A program made the translations under genes and the position numbers. DNA of 64,000 bases from Chlorops oryzae (lineage: Eukaryota > Arthropoda > Insecta > Diptera > Chloropidae), in contig CM035806.1 in the NCBI GenBank assembly GCA_020466095.1, positions 33,687,060-33,751,059 of the forward strand, in the 5' to 3' direction. Positions 36,372-47,900 of the stretch are shown one piece after another. Below the pieces are notes generated by a model, which ran no database searches, was not told the DNA's origin, and saw only the letters and a list, made by a program, of their open reading frames with translations. Numbering within the stretch: the first letter of the stretch is position 1; each line of letters starts with the position of its first letter.

Positions 36372-37425
36372 CTTTTTCATGCATGAGATCGATCTCAGCT
36401 GGGATCTTTGACAAAATTTAAAAAAGTTGAAAAGTTGCTGCATGCAAAAAATCTCGTTCATTTCAAACTTTTGAAAGTAATTTTAAATATTTCGAATTAA
36501 CATATCTTTTTTAACAGCAGCAAGAAATTTAAGTCAATGACTTTTTGTCTGCCATTCGCGAGAGCGATTTTTGCCTTTTTAAGATTTTATGCGAAATAAA
36601 TTAAAAGAAATTATATCGATATTGATATTGGCACCAAAAAAAAAAAAAAAAAAAAAAATGGAAGCATTCGAAATTGGCTAGATCGCCTTGCTCCAGTCGC
36701 CGAAAATAGAATATTTATGTCTCGAAGTCGGGGAGAAAAGATCTTTTCGAACAATTTCAAAAGCAAAATCCAATCAAATTCCCACGCACAACAATTGAAT
36801 GTTCAACTGTTAACAAATTAGCGAATATCCGTTCAAGTCGCGAGCTTGTTTTTGAATTTTTATTTTATATTTTTTGAAAAATTTTTCTTTTTATTTCAAT
36901 TTCAATTTCAATTTGTATTTTCGAAAAAATCCACATCCCGTTTTCGAAGCAAATTCAGTGAAAACAAGTTTCGATGCACATGAGGAAAGACGAGTCAGCG
37001 GCTTTGAGTGTATTTTCGAGTGCATACACTCTGGCCATTTTACCTTGACCTTAACACACATTTCGCGTAAACGAATACCCCAATGTGGACCATTGGACCG
37101 TGGACCTGCGGCGAAAAGTTTTGGTAAAATCAATTCTAATGCAGCGATTAGGCTTTCTTTTTTTGAGTGCCCATATGTGTGGGTTTCGAGCCGATCGAGC
37201 AGTCGGATGTAGAGTTTTGTAACACTTTCTCTTGGTCACGAAAGATTGAACAAGTTTTTTCTTTATTTATTTATTTATTTTTTTTTTTTTTTTTTGGAAT
37301 CTCATGAGTGTCTTTTGTTGATTTTCGGTTTCAACACATCGAATAATGTTTTATCGAGCTTATTTGTTACTTTTGACATTTAAGATGTTGTCAGCCGCCA
37401 GACGCAACTCTTCAACATTTTTCTG

Positions 37426-38030
37426 TTTTTATACCCGACACGCTCAGTGTCGAGAGTACATTGCCTTTGTGCGTTCGTGTGTAGTGTCCAGAATCATACG
37501 AGATAGACCATATAAAATACTTACTATGTACCTATTGGAAGGATTAGCGCTACCACAACCAGGCAATTGAACCATGTCCACCTGTCTGTCCGTCCGCCTG
37601 TATACAATTTTCGTATCGAAGGAGTTGAGATTTTTTCACGAAATTCGATATGCGTATTGGCGGGGACATGAGTAAGACAAGTTTGAGAATGGATTTGATC
37701 GGACCCTCTTTAGGGGTATGTCCAGTACTAGGGTTTGTTACAAAATTTGCAAAAACTGCTCAAAGAACGGAATATTTTGAAATATTTTAATGAAATTTGG
37801 TATTTGAAATAATACTTATTCCTCTGTTTAATTATCTAATATTTGAAAAAGTGGGCGTGGCAAAAGATAAATTATGATAAAGTACAGTAATTGATCAGAC
37901 GTCTGAACATAAGGCTCCTTAAGTATCTTAAAAATCCCCAAAATACTCTATGTCAATGGTCTTCATCTGTTTCAATGTTTATTTGTGTCGGGTATTGTTA
38001 TCTCTGGCTCGCCTGACTATAGCACCCTTG
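37426..38030 (+). mobile_element. Second, shorter copy of the TATACCCGACAC element
   Basis: It begins TTTTTATACCCGACACGCTC and ends CTCGCCTGACTATAGCACCC. It has the same internal order as 13436-14322 but lacks about 280 bp from the 3' half. Confidence 0.6.
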
Positions 38031-38831
38031 CCATTATAAATTTTTTTATTTTTTAAAAATCTATTAATATTATTAAAGATTCCATTCACATGCACTAGTC
38101 AAGACCAAAAATGAAGTTTTTAAAATTAAAGTATTAAGAAAATCAATTGCGCTTCGCTGGTATGAAAGTAAAGACGCGATATAACGAACTTAATGATACA
38201 GTCATGTAAAATAATCGAAGCCTGGACCATGTTGCGATTTTATCTAGTATTTTATATGCAATAAAAAAAAATAAGTATAATTAATTTTTGTGAAGAACAT
38301 CACAGTATTTTTTCATATGAATTTTTATAAAAATATCTATTTAAAGTTTCTACTAAGGTCACGTTTAGACGGCATGATTTCTCAGAGCTGGTTTGATCAA
38401 GTCGAGTTGACAATATGAGCACCAAAGAGTATTCTAAGACAAGACAAGAGAGATAATTTCACTGAATAAGATGAGAATTTTGCAACACAAAATCGGCTCT
38501 TGGAGAGGATTTAGGGGTGAAATTTCTCAACAATTGTGAGTCACTTCTAAAAGTCTTGGGCTGGGGAGAGTCATGTACCTGTCCATCGCTATAGATATGA
38601 ATACACATGTTGCTGTTTTTGAAGCTCAAGGATTTCCAAGAGCTACCATATTAAATTAAGGCTGAGTTAATCTTGATTTAACGTAACTCAACTCAATCAA
38701 TTAGTTGTTTTGATCTGTTCTCTTCAATTTGCATGGCAGATGCTTATTGCAACTTTAACTTGAGGCAACAAATTTTTGAGTAAAAATGGAATCAAATTAT
38801 CTTGAGTCAAGGCTCACTCAGAATTTCTACA

Positions 38832-39003
38832 TAAAGTCGAATCTGGATATAACGAATCCCTGTAATAATGAACAGCTCGAAATAGTGAACGCATTTTTGT
38901 TACACGGACTGTTCTAAATAAATTATTTATTTATATTATTTAAAATACAATACAATGAACAGGACGTGCAAAAATTAATTCACTATATCCAGATTCGACT
39001 GTA
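38832..39003. mobile_element. pogo-like MITE
   Basis: AAAGTCGAATCTGGATATAA on the left mirrors TATATCCAGATTCGACTGTA on the right, about 170 bp apart, with an AT-rich centre. Confidence 0.55.
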
Positions 39004-40018
39004 TAAATATAAATTTCATTAAAATTGCTTTAAAATCCCTCCGAAAACGATTCTTTCAACAATATTATTTTAAATGAACAGATTCAACCCTCGATATGAG
39101 CGGAGAATTGCAATTTTAAAAGGCTTTTACAGAAACAAATTGTTGGCAAAACAGTCTTGATTTTCTGGTTTTTTCCTTCTCGATTGCGCGATAAATCTTA
39201 AAGTTTAAAAAAAAATTTAATTGTCATAAATATTTTGATGGAACAACGTTCACAACAAAAAATATTAAAGCTCAATAATTGAATCATCACAGTTCCGGTC
39301 CTGTTTTATGACCTCGAGAAATCGAATATATTTTTTCTGAAATCGAACCAAAAAAAAAAAGCAAAATCGGGGACGTGTGATCAAAAAGGTATAAAAGAGG
39401 AATGCAAAACTCGTATTTTCTTATTCGAAATATTTTTGATCTTACATCAATACAGCAAAATCTTAATAATCTGGCACTTCAATGGATCGATAATCTTGTA
39501 CACTTTGCACGAGAGAATAGATTTTAAAATAAGAAAAATTTTCCCAAAAACAGATCTTAATCAAGGATTATTTTTAAACGTATGTTGTTTATTATTCGCG
39601 AGATATTTAATTGTTATAAAACTTTAACGATAAGAACATGAAAATGCATGTTATGCATTTCCGTTTTGAATTGTTCTATTTCATTTACTACGATTATTTC
39701 TATATTATCCAATTATCCGAACATTTCAAATTCTGGTTCTTAATAGAACCCGATTAATGAGTTTCTACAGCATATTGAATTCATCACGAATCATGATATT
39801 ACTTTATGTTTTGTTTAATTCAAAATAACGTCTTTTTTGTATGTAGAATAAGTTTCAAATACGAATTCGTTGCTAAGTGTAGCCATCAGGAGCCATTAAG
39901 AACGATCGGGAGCCATGAGGAGCCATTAAGAGTCACGAGTACGACATACCTAGCTCAGACTTGAGCTTTTTGTCGTACAGTCCTAGCTCGGACACGAACC
40001 AGCCCTAATGTTTTATTT

Positions 40019-40152
40019 ACATTGTGCCCTTTTACTTTTATTGGCGAGACGAAGCGCGGGGATGTAGAGAAACTCACCCCTCCGCGCTTCATCTCGCCTA
40101 GAAACCAAAACATTGCCGGCAATAGTTGCCCTAATATAAAAGGGCACAATGT
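40019..40152. mobile_element. Foldback element about 270 bp upstream of the casp start codon
   Basis: ACATTGTGCCCTTTTA mirrors TAAAAGGGCACAATGT. Inside them GGCGAGACGAAGCGCGG mirrors CCGCGCTTCATCTCGCC. It sits just upstream of the probable casp promoter. Confidence 0.6.
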
Positions 40153-40420
40153 TGGCGAACGAAATTCAATACAAATTTTGACAGTTCCGAGTTGAAAAAA
40201 AGGAGGTTTCCCGCCACCGTGTTAAATACGCCTTTGGGCACGAACTAAGCGATTCTGGTACCAGTTTGTTTCCTGTTACTCGGTACTACATATATCGCGC
40301 AGCCGTTACTCAGTAACGAATACGCACGGTTTCCTACAGCTCTACTTTTACAACAATAGTCTTATAAACCATCGGCGATACGCTAATCAGAAAAGAAAGA
40401 GATAGAACAGTTCGAGTAAA

Positions 40421-43400
40421 ATGTCGGAAAACAAAGAGGAGATCTTGGCAAATTTTCAAGTAAGTTCCCCTTTTTTCTTGCAAACGCAATGATTTTGCAT
40501 AAAAAGAAGACGTCGCGACATGTACGTTTGAATGTAATCGTGTTTGTGCTAGTGTGTGTGTGTGTGTGTTTGCTGTCTGTGTAGTATATTGGTATATGAC
40601 AGACAAATGGAATTTTTTGTTTCAAACCAAAATGTTATTAAACTTTTCAGAGCATATCGGGTATTGATGACGTTGGAGAAGCCTTCACGCATCTCGAAGA
40701 GACGAATTGGGATTTGATGGTGCGTATGAAATAAATAATACAGTGGTTTCTGGTTATATGCGCAACAAAACGTTATTTTTCGCGTCGACCGCATAACCAG
40801 AAACCACTGTACTTTTCGGATTTCATTAACTAAATGATAATTAAAGGCTGCAATACAGCGGGTGATACCGCAGGAAGATGTGTCGCTATCGAATATTGAT
40901 GTACCACCGCAAGTTAGCTTCGATAGGGTTCCAATTAGGCATGGCATTAACATTGGACTAAATAACCTATCTGCTGGAGCTGCGTCATCCTCGAATTTTA
41001 ATCGTTGGTCACCAGGTTTGTGCCATAGTACATGCTCGACTTCTCCATATATATATATATTTATATACATCTATATGTGTGTATATATTTCCAGCCGTTG
41101 CATCCACATCTAATGACGCAAACTTGCTCAATTTGACGTCCGATAACGATGTGGGCCCACACAAGCAGAGCGATGCACGTTCTTTGACTTTTAATATACA
41201 TTTCAATCAAGAAATCTATACTATATGTTTGCCAGCAAATTCTACAGTTGGTAAGCTAGACTTTACATGACTGAAATGCTCTTTTTACTTTAATTTCACA
41301 CCGTGTCTTGGTCGTCATCTTTTGTAGAACAATTAAAGCGTCGGATTTCCGATGTGACTAAAGTACAAATGTGTCGACAGGCCATACGCGGCTGGCCACC
41401 GGAGAAGCTTACCGAAGCGCAGAACGCGAATTCACGACTATCTGCATTAGGCCTTTCCGCTGAGAATGAACTGATACTAATTGATATGACCGAAGAAGGT
41501 TTCATGGACTTTGAAAAGTATGTTCGAAATTTCATTTGGAGCACAAATGACAGTATTTAGATCTCTTCTTCTTATTGTCGTTCCACCAGTGATGAGGTAT
41601 CGAAACGGCTCGATAAAACATTTACGCTGACTATCGTAGAGCAGCCAAGTGGCAAACAAACGCAGTTGATTCTTGCTGGTACCACTTCTATACAGGAAGT
41701 GAAGACAAATTTATTTTATGTCACAGACATACCAGTACGACACCAAGAGTGGACTGGATGGCCACATGGCTGCGACAATAATACAAATTTAGCGGTAAGC
41801 AGCTTCTTCGTTTGTTCTGTTTTTCAATCATTCAACTGTACACAAGTACTCATACTTCTTTTGGTGTGTTTTCTATGTAGCAATCTGGTATTGAGCTATC
41901 ACATAATTTTATAGTACAAAATGCAGCGGAAAACCAAAGGAATAACCCTCAGCCAGCGAACGCTCAGAACCCGCGTTCTTCGAAGTACGTGTCATTATAG
42001 AAGTTAACTTTGAAATAATCGGCCTGATTATGTATTACGACGGATCGAATCCGTTCGGATTTTTCAAACTTTTATGAATGACAAAGAGTTTTTTCATTCA
42101 TAAAAATGTGAAAATCAGAACGGATTCGATCCGTCGGAATACATAATCAGGCCGAATACATTCCTTGAAATGGAAAATGAGTCGTTAATTATCATTTATT
42201 TACAGTGCGATCCCAATTGATACAGACAGCTCTGCCGATGAGTTTGAAGATGCTTCTGATTTCAATGGCTGCGAAGAATTCTTCACTGACTCTCCACCAG
42301 TTGTGCCACCAAGCAGGCATTTAAGTAAGTTCATAACCCATCGTTACTTATCGTTATTTATCTAAAAATGAAACGCTCTTTCTTCCATATATTTCAAATA
42401 GTTGCAAACAATACCGATAATGAGACCACGGGATCAATACAGTTTCTTGAAAACTATGTTCAACGGTATGGGGAACCACATCCAACCTTCTATACCGGCA
42501 GTCTGGAGGATGCTCTTAAACTTGCTTGTCATAAGCCAGCAAAAGAGGTAAAAAAAAAAATATAGAAGAAAAGTCTATTTATTAAGTGAAATTCATAACA
42601 GACCATATCCTTTAACTTCACTAGAATTAAAAAAAAAAAAAAAAAATCATTTTATTCTTGCTAATCTTTGCTATATTAATGTGCACAATGACTATGAAAA
42701 TGACCGACAACATGCGTGGATTTCATTCAATTTTAGCGTAAATTATTAGCAATTTACTTGCACCACGGTGAGAGTATTCTCACAAATGTCTTCTGTGATC
42801 ATCTGATGAAGCATGAAAGCATTATTCAAACGTTTGCACAGAATTTTGTCCTTTACGGCTGGGACTTAACATTCGAGAGTAATAAACATTTGTGAGTCGA
42901 ATTCTTGATAAAAATGAAACATAATCGCTACATAATCGTTAATATATTTGTTTTTGTTAAATTTTACAGAGTTTTGTCTTCAATCACTGCCTGTGTAGGC
43001 AATACTGCATCGTTAACAGTGCGAAATATACCAGTAGACACGTTGCCATCCATACTAATAATAGGCAAAAGCCGTTTATTGGGACGCACCTCGTGCGAAG
43101 TTTTATCTGTGATTCATGGTAGTTTCCTATTCAGGGACACTAATTTATCAAAAATAACGATATGTTTTTTATTTTTTTTTATATTTTTCAGGCAATGTTG
43201 GCTTAGATGATCTCTTGTCGCGTCTTATAGAAGCTGTTGAAATGTATGCGGAACATCTCCAGGATGAGATACGTGAAGAAGATGAACGTGCTGCACGTGA
43301 TCAAGTTAAAGCCGAGCAAGATTTTGCTTATCAGCAAACTTTACAAGCTGATATGGCTAAAGATGCTGCCAAGAAACAAAAGGAAGCGGCAATGGCAGCC

Positions 43401-43879
43401 GAGCGCCAACGCTTGGAGTCCGAAAAGGCTGAGGAAGATGCTAGACGTGAATCTATACGTATGGTTGTAAGTATGAATAAAATTTTTATGCAAAGATTAT
43501 AAACGCTACAAATTTTACTTAACTCCTCATTATCAGGCTGAGCAGTCATTACCTAAAGAGCCTGATGCCGATGAAAAAGAAATCTCCAAGATTCGAGTCC
43601 GCAAACCGACAGGAGAAATTTTAGAGAGGCGTTTCTATGCAAACAATACACTACAGGTATGTTATAGCAGTTAACTCAAGATTGCAAATTTTAAAACTTT
43701 TAACAATTCATTCTTTGCAGGATCTATTGAACTTTGTAGCCTCACATGGCTTTCTTATCGATAAGTATAAATTGATTTCCAGCTGGCCAAGACGCGATCT
43801 TACCGCTATCGATGCCAGCCAAACGTTGCAAAGTCTGAAACTGTATCCCCAAGAAACTGTTATACTCGACGAGCGATGA
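40421..43879 (+). CDS. casp: Caspar (FAF1 orthologue), complete, 14 coding exons, 684 aa
   Basis: Coding exons: 40421-40459, 40651-40719, 40847-41015, 41095-41250, 41328-41517, 41590-41794, 41881-41984, 42206-42324, 42402-42547, 42737-42891, 42970-43118, 43192-43466, 43537-43656, 43721-43879. All have GT..AG borders and compatible phases; the sum is 2055 nt, near the size I recall for fly Caspar and human FAF1 (650). Domains: UBA 1-45 (EEILANFQ, EETNWDLMAAI), ubiquitin-like domains at about 115-200 and 216-290 (IPVRHQEWTGWP), an acidic stretch (DEFEDASDF), a UAS thioredoxin-like domain at about 350-500 (IYLHHGES), a charged coiled coil at about 515-600, and a C-terminal UBX domain (RVRKPTGE, SWPRRDL). 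FAF1-type proteins bind ubiquitylated clients and p97/VCP. Drosophila Caspar restrains the Imd pathway by blocking Dredd-dependent Relish cleavage. The domain order leaves little doubt about identity. Confidence 0.95.
40741..40809. mobile_element. 69-bp TA-flanked MITE in casp intron 2
   Basis: CAGTGGTTTCTGGTTATATG on the left mirrors GCATAACCAGAAACCACTG on the right, with TA directly at both flanks. It fills nearly half of the 127-bp intron and ends about 37 bases before the acceptor. Confidence 0.7.
42020..42154. mobile_element. Palindromic MITE of 135 bp in casp intron 7
   Basis: CGGCCTGATTATGTATTACG on the left mirrors the right end. GGATCGAATCCG lies in each arm and CATTCATAAAA near the centre. 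Size and layout resemble the elements at 8657 and 15713, though the central sequence differs. Confidence 0.65.
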
Positions 43880-44280
43880 TTTCCATGATAACTCTCTCAC
43901 AAAATTAACTACATAAAAAAAGAAGAAAGAAAAACAAAAAAACTTTAATATCGAAACATTACGGATAAAAATTGTAATTTGTATCGAAGGTGGAAATTAT
44001 TTATCATGTGGGTCTCCGCAATACGTAAGTCGATGTGTAACCATCATATCTGAATAGAAACATCATTACACGCTAACACAACTTCGTATCCATCATCCAT
44101 ACTCAACAGATCCAATTTTTTTTAATGCAAGCGGTAGCATTCTACTGTATATTATATGTAGCTAAGCAACCACACGAAGTCGTTTAAGTCGATTTATTAC
44201 AATTCGGAGCGTAAAATTAATCAATAATAAAATCTTAATGCGTTATACTGCAGCCAACAAAATAAAATTAAAGGAAACAC
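43880..44280 (+). other. casp: casp 3' UTR with poly(A) signals
   Basis: AATAAA hexamers at 44226-44231 and 44261-44266 are followed by an A-rich stretch near 44280, giving a 3' UTR of about 400 nt. Confidence 0.6.
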
Positions 44281-44589
44281 TGAAAAAAAAAATTTTTAAT
44301 AATCATTTGGATATCCTTGAAAGCATGAAATAAATGTTCAATAGAAAAAGTGATTGAATTTCTAGGTCCATGGTACAAAATTTTGATTGTGGCAGCGGCA
44401 ATCCAGCGTCCACTAGAGCTGGAGTACTGTCATTAGTTGTGATCATTGAAAGTCTCAATAGTAGATAGTCTGAACCATCGATAGTACTATCGGAAGATAT
44501 ATTTTAAGATTTCTACTAATTTGGTTGGCAAATTGCTAGTGGTTTCAATCAAGTTTTAAAGTTTTAAATTTAAAAACTTAATGGTTTCT
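44281..44589. other. Intergenic gap between casp 3' end and the foldback
   Basis: AT-rich, with nothing identifiable apart from a small ATCGATAGTACTATCGG palindrome near 44478. Confidence 0.4.
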
Positions 44590-44966
44590 CTTTGGAATCT
44601 CATAGCAATTTGCAAAGGAACGTCCATGCCAAATTTCAAAGCCCTAGGGCAACTCCTATCATTTACCAAAATATGTATGGAGGCAAGCACTGCGAAAGAA
44701 ATAGATCAAAGACTTAAACCCGAACAGCTTGTCAAAAGCTTGTGCATTCGCTACGCCTAGTTCAGACACCAACTGGCATAGCGAATACACGAACTTTAGT
44801 TGTGACATATTTCAAAGAGTATAGAATCTAAAGAGTTCCCATATTCATAATGGCGCTTCGAGGGAAATTTTTCATGATGAACGATTAGCGCCTTGGTTGG
44901 ATTCGGGTTGTATAGGTAAAGTTCGACCGAGCAAAAACAAGTTCGACCAAAAAAAAAGTCGAAGGA
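44590..44966 (+). repeat. Left inverted arm of the foldback
   Basis: 44590-44820 is the reverse complement of 57658-57893, and 44817-44966 of 56907-57062. The two right-side blocks are separated by about 595 bp that the left arm lacks. Confidence 0.65.
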
Positions 44967-47900
44967 AAAAAAAATTTTAAAAACTCTTAGGAAATTATTT
45001 TGAGACAGTTTTAAAGAAAAAAGAAACTTTATTCAAAAACTTAAGGCTTTATTTTCCCCCCAAATGAAAATTCCAAAAAACTTCAAAAAAAAGAAAAAAC
45101 AAAATTTTCAAAACCGAAAATTCCCAGTAGTTTCCGAATATAAGCATTTGAAATTTTTTGGCATCCACCTTCTTTTTTCCTTTCCCTTAACAGACAATTT
45201 TTAATTGAAACCGCATTTCTTTGGATATTTTTCTGAAACAAAGTCTTTTTTGAAACTTCGGGGTAATATCAATTTTTATCCTATCACACTTAGAATGAAA
45301 AAATTTTAATATTTCCAGGGTAAGGAAAATGAAAAATGTTCAAATAGGGGAAAAAGGTGGAATTTTTCCAGGAATTTTTATGGGAACTTTAGCTCTGAGG
45401 AACCATTAAGAAGAAAAAAATTTTCAAAAACTCTGTAGGAAATTATTTTAGACAGTTAAACCCGAAAAGAAATTTATTAAAAACTTAAGGTTTTTTTGCC
45501 AAAAGAAAATTCCAAAAAAACTCAAAAAATCAAAAAACCAAAATTTTCAAAACCCAAAATTAGAGTTTCCGAGATTAAGATTTGAAATTTTGGCAACCTT
45601 TGTTTTTCCTGTTCGCCTGGTGAATAACGAATTTTGTGGAATTAAAGATTTCTTTAAGATTTTTCATAACTAAATTTTTTTGAAACTTGGCGGTGTTGAA
45701 TCTTTTGATTCCACACAACAATGAAAAAAAAACCAGGGAAGGAAAACAAAAAGTTTAAAAAAAGGTAACCAGGAATTTTCCCATGGGAATTTTTCTTTGC
45801 TCTGGGAACCATTGAAAAAAAAAATTTTAAAAACCCTTGGAAATTCATTTTGGCAGTTCCCGAAAAAAACTTTTTCAAAAACTAAACGGCTTTATTTTCC
45901 CGCCAAAATGAAAATTCCAAAAAAACCTCAAAAAATAACAAAAAAACCAAAATTTTCAAAACCCGAAAATTCCCAGTAGTTTCCGAGATAAAGCATTTGA
46001 AATTTTGGCATCCACCTTCTGTTTTTCCTGTTCGCCTGGTGAATCAGACGAATTTTGTGGAATTGAAATCCGCATTTCTTTGGCATATGATTTTCTCGAT
46101 AACTAAAGTCTTTTTTGAAACTTCGGCGGTAAGTATGCAATCTTTTGATCCTCCATCACACTTAGCAATGAATAAAATTTTAATATTTCCACGGGTAAGG
46201 AAAATGCAAAAAGTGCTTCAAATAGGGGGAAAGCGTGGAATTTTCCAGGAATTTTCTCCATGGGAATTTTCTTTAGCATCTGAGGAACCATTAAGAAGAA
46301 AAAAATTTTCAAAAACCTGTAGGAAATGTCATTTTGAGACAGTTAAACCCGAAAAAGAAACTTTATTCAAAAACATATAACGGCTTTATTTTCCCGCCAA
46401 AATGAAAATTCCAAAAAAACTTCAAAAAATAACGAAAAAACCAAAATTTTCAAAACCCGAAAATTCCCAGTAGTTTCCGAGATATAAGCATTTGAAATTT
46501 TGGCATCCACCTTCTGTTTTTCCTGTTCGCCTGGTGAATCAGACGAATTTTGTGGAATTGAAATCCGCATTTCTTTGGCATATGATTTTCTCGATAACTA
46601 AAGTCTTTTTTGAAACTTCGGCGGTAAGTATGCAATCTTTTGATCCTCCATCACACTTTGCAATGAATAAAATTTTAATATTTCCACGGGTAAGGAAAAT
46701 GCAAAAAGTGCTTCAAATAGGGGGAAAGCGTGGAATTTTCCAGGAATTTTCTCCATGGGAATTTTCTTTAGCATCTGAGGAACCATTAAGAAGAAAAAAA
46801 TTTTCAAAAACCCTGTAGGAAATGTCATTTTGAGACAGTTAAACCCGAAAAAGAAACTTTATTCAAAAACATATAACGGCTTTATTTTCCCGCCAAAATG
46901 AAAATTCCAAAAAAACTTCAAAAAAAACGAAAAAAACCAAAATTTTCAAAACCCGAAAATTCCCAGTAGTTTCCGAGATATAAGCATTTGAAATTTTGGC
47001 CATCCACCTTCTGTTTTTCCTGTTCGCCTGGTGAATCAGACGAATTTTGTGGAATTGAAATCCGCATTTCTTTGGCATATGATTTTCTCGATAACTAAAG
47101 TCTTTTTTGAAACTTCGGCGGTAAGTATGCAATTTTTGATCCTCCATCACACTTAGCAATGAATAAAATTTTAATATTTCCACGGGTAAGGAAAATGCAA
47201 AAAGTGCTTCAAATAGGGGGAAAGCGTGGAATTTTCCAGGAATTTTCTCCATAGGAATTTTCTTTAGCATCTGAGGAACCATTAAGAAAAAAAAAAATTT
47301 CAAAAACCCTGTAGGAAATGTCATTTTGAGACAGTTAAACCCGAAAAAGAAACTTTATTCAAAAACATATAACGGCTTTATTTTCCCGCCAAAATGAAAA
47401 TTCCAAAAAAAACTTCAAAAAATAACGAAAAAACCAAAATTTTCAAAACCCGAAAATTCCCAGTAGTTTCCGAGATATAAGCATTTGAAATTTTGCCATC
47501 CACCTTCTGTTTTTCCTGTTCGCCTGGTGAATCAGACGAATTTTTGTGGAATTGAAATCCGCATTTCTTTGGCATATGATTTTCTCGATAACTAAAGTTT
47601 TTTTTGAAACTTCGGCGGTAAGTATGCAATCTTTTGATCCTCCATCACACTTAGCAATGAATAAAATTTTAATATTTCCACGGGTAAGGAAAATGCAAAA
47701 AGTGCTTCAAATAGGCGGAAAGCGTGGAATTTTCAAGGAATTTTCTCCATGGGAATTTTCTTTAGCATCTGAGGAACCATTAGGAAAAAAAAAATTTTCA
47801 AAAACCCTGTAGGAAATGTCATTTTGAGACAGTTAAACCCGAAAAAGAAACTTTATTCAAAAACATATAACGGCTTTATTTTCCCGCCAAAATGAAAATT

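Larger units (their letters stand above)
24001..40018. other. Intergenic region between the divergent mucin-like gene and casp
   Basis: No gene was recognised. The ORFs present are short and lack domain-like content. The interval is AT-rich and carries the dispersed repeats, MITEs, microsatellites and retroelement fragment listed individually. Stretches of more than 300 bases outside those entries (for example 30200-31050, 31600-33250, 35500-36170, 38050-38830) show nothing identifiable. Confidence 0.6.

Noticed and set aside
36891..37239. Overlapping ORFs of 62-112 aa on both strands at 36.9-37.2 kb
   Set aside because: No splice context, no recognisable domain and no partner exon; length is within chance for this less AT-rich patch.
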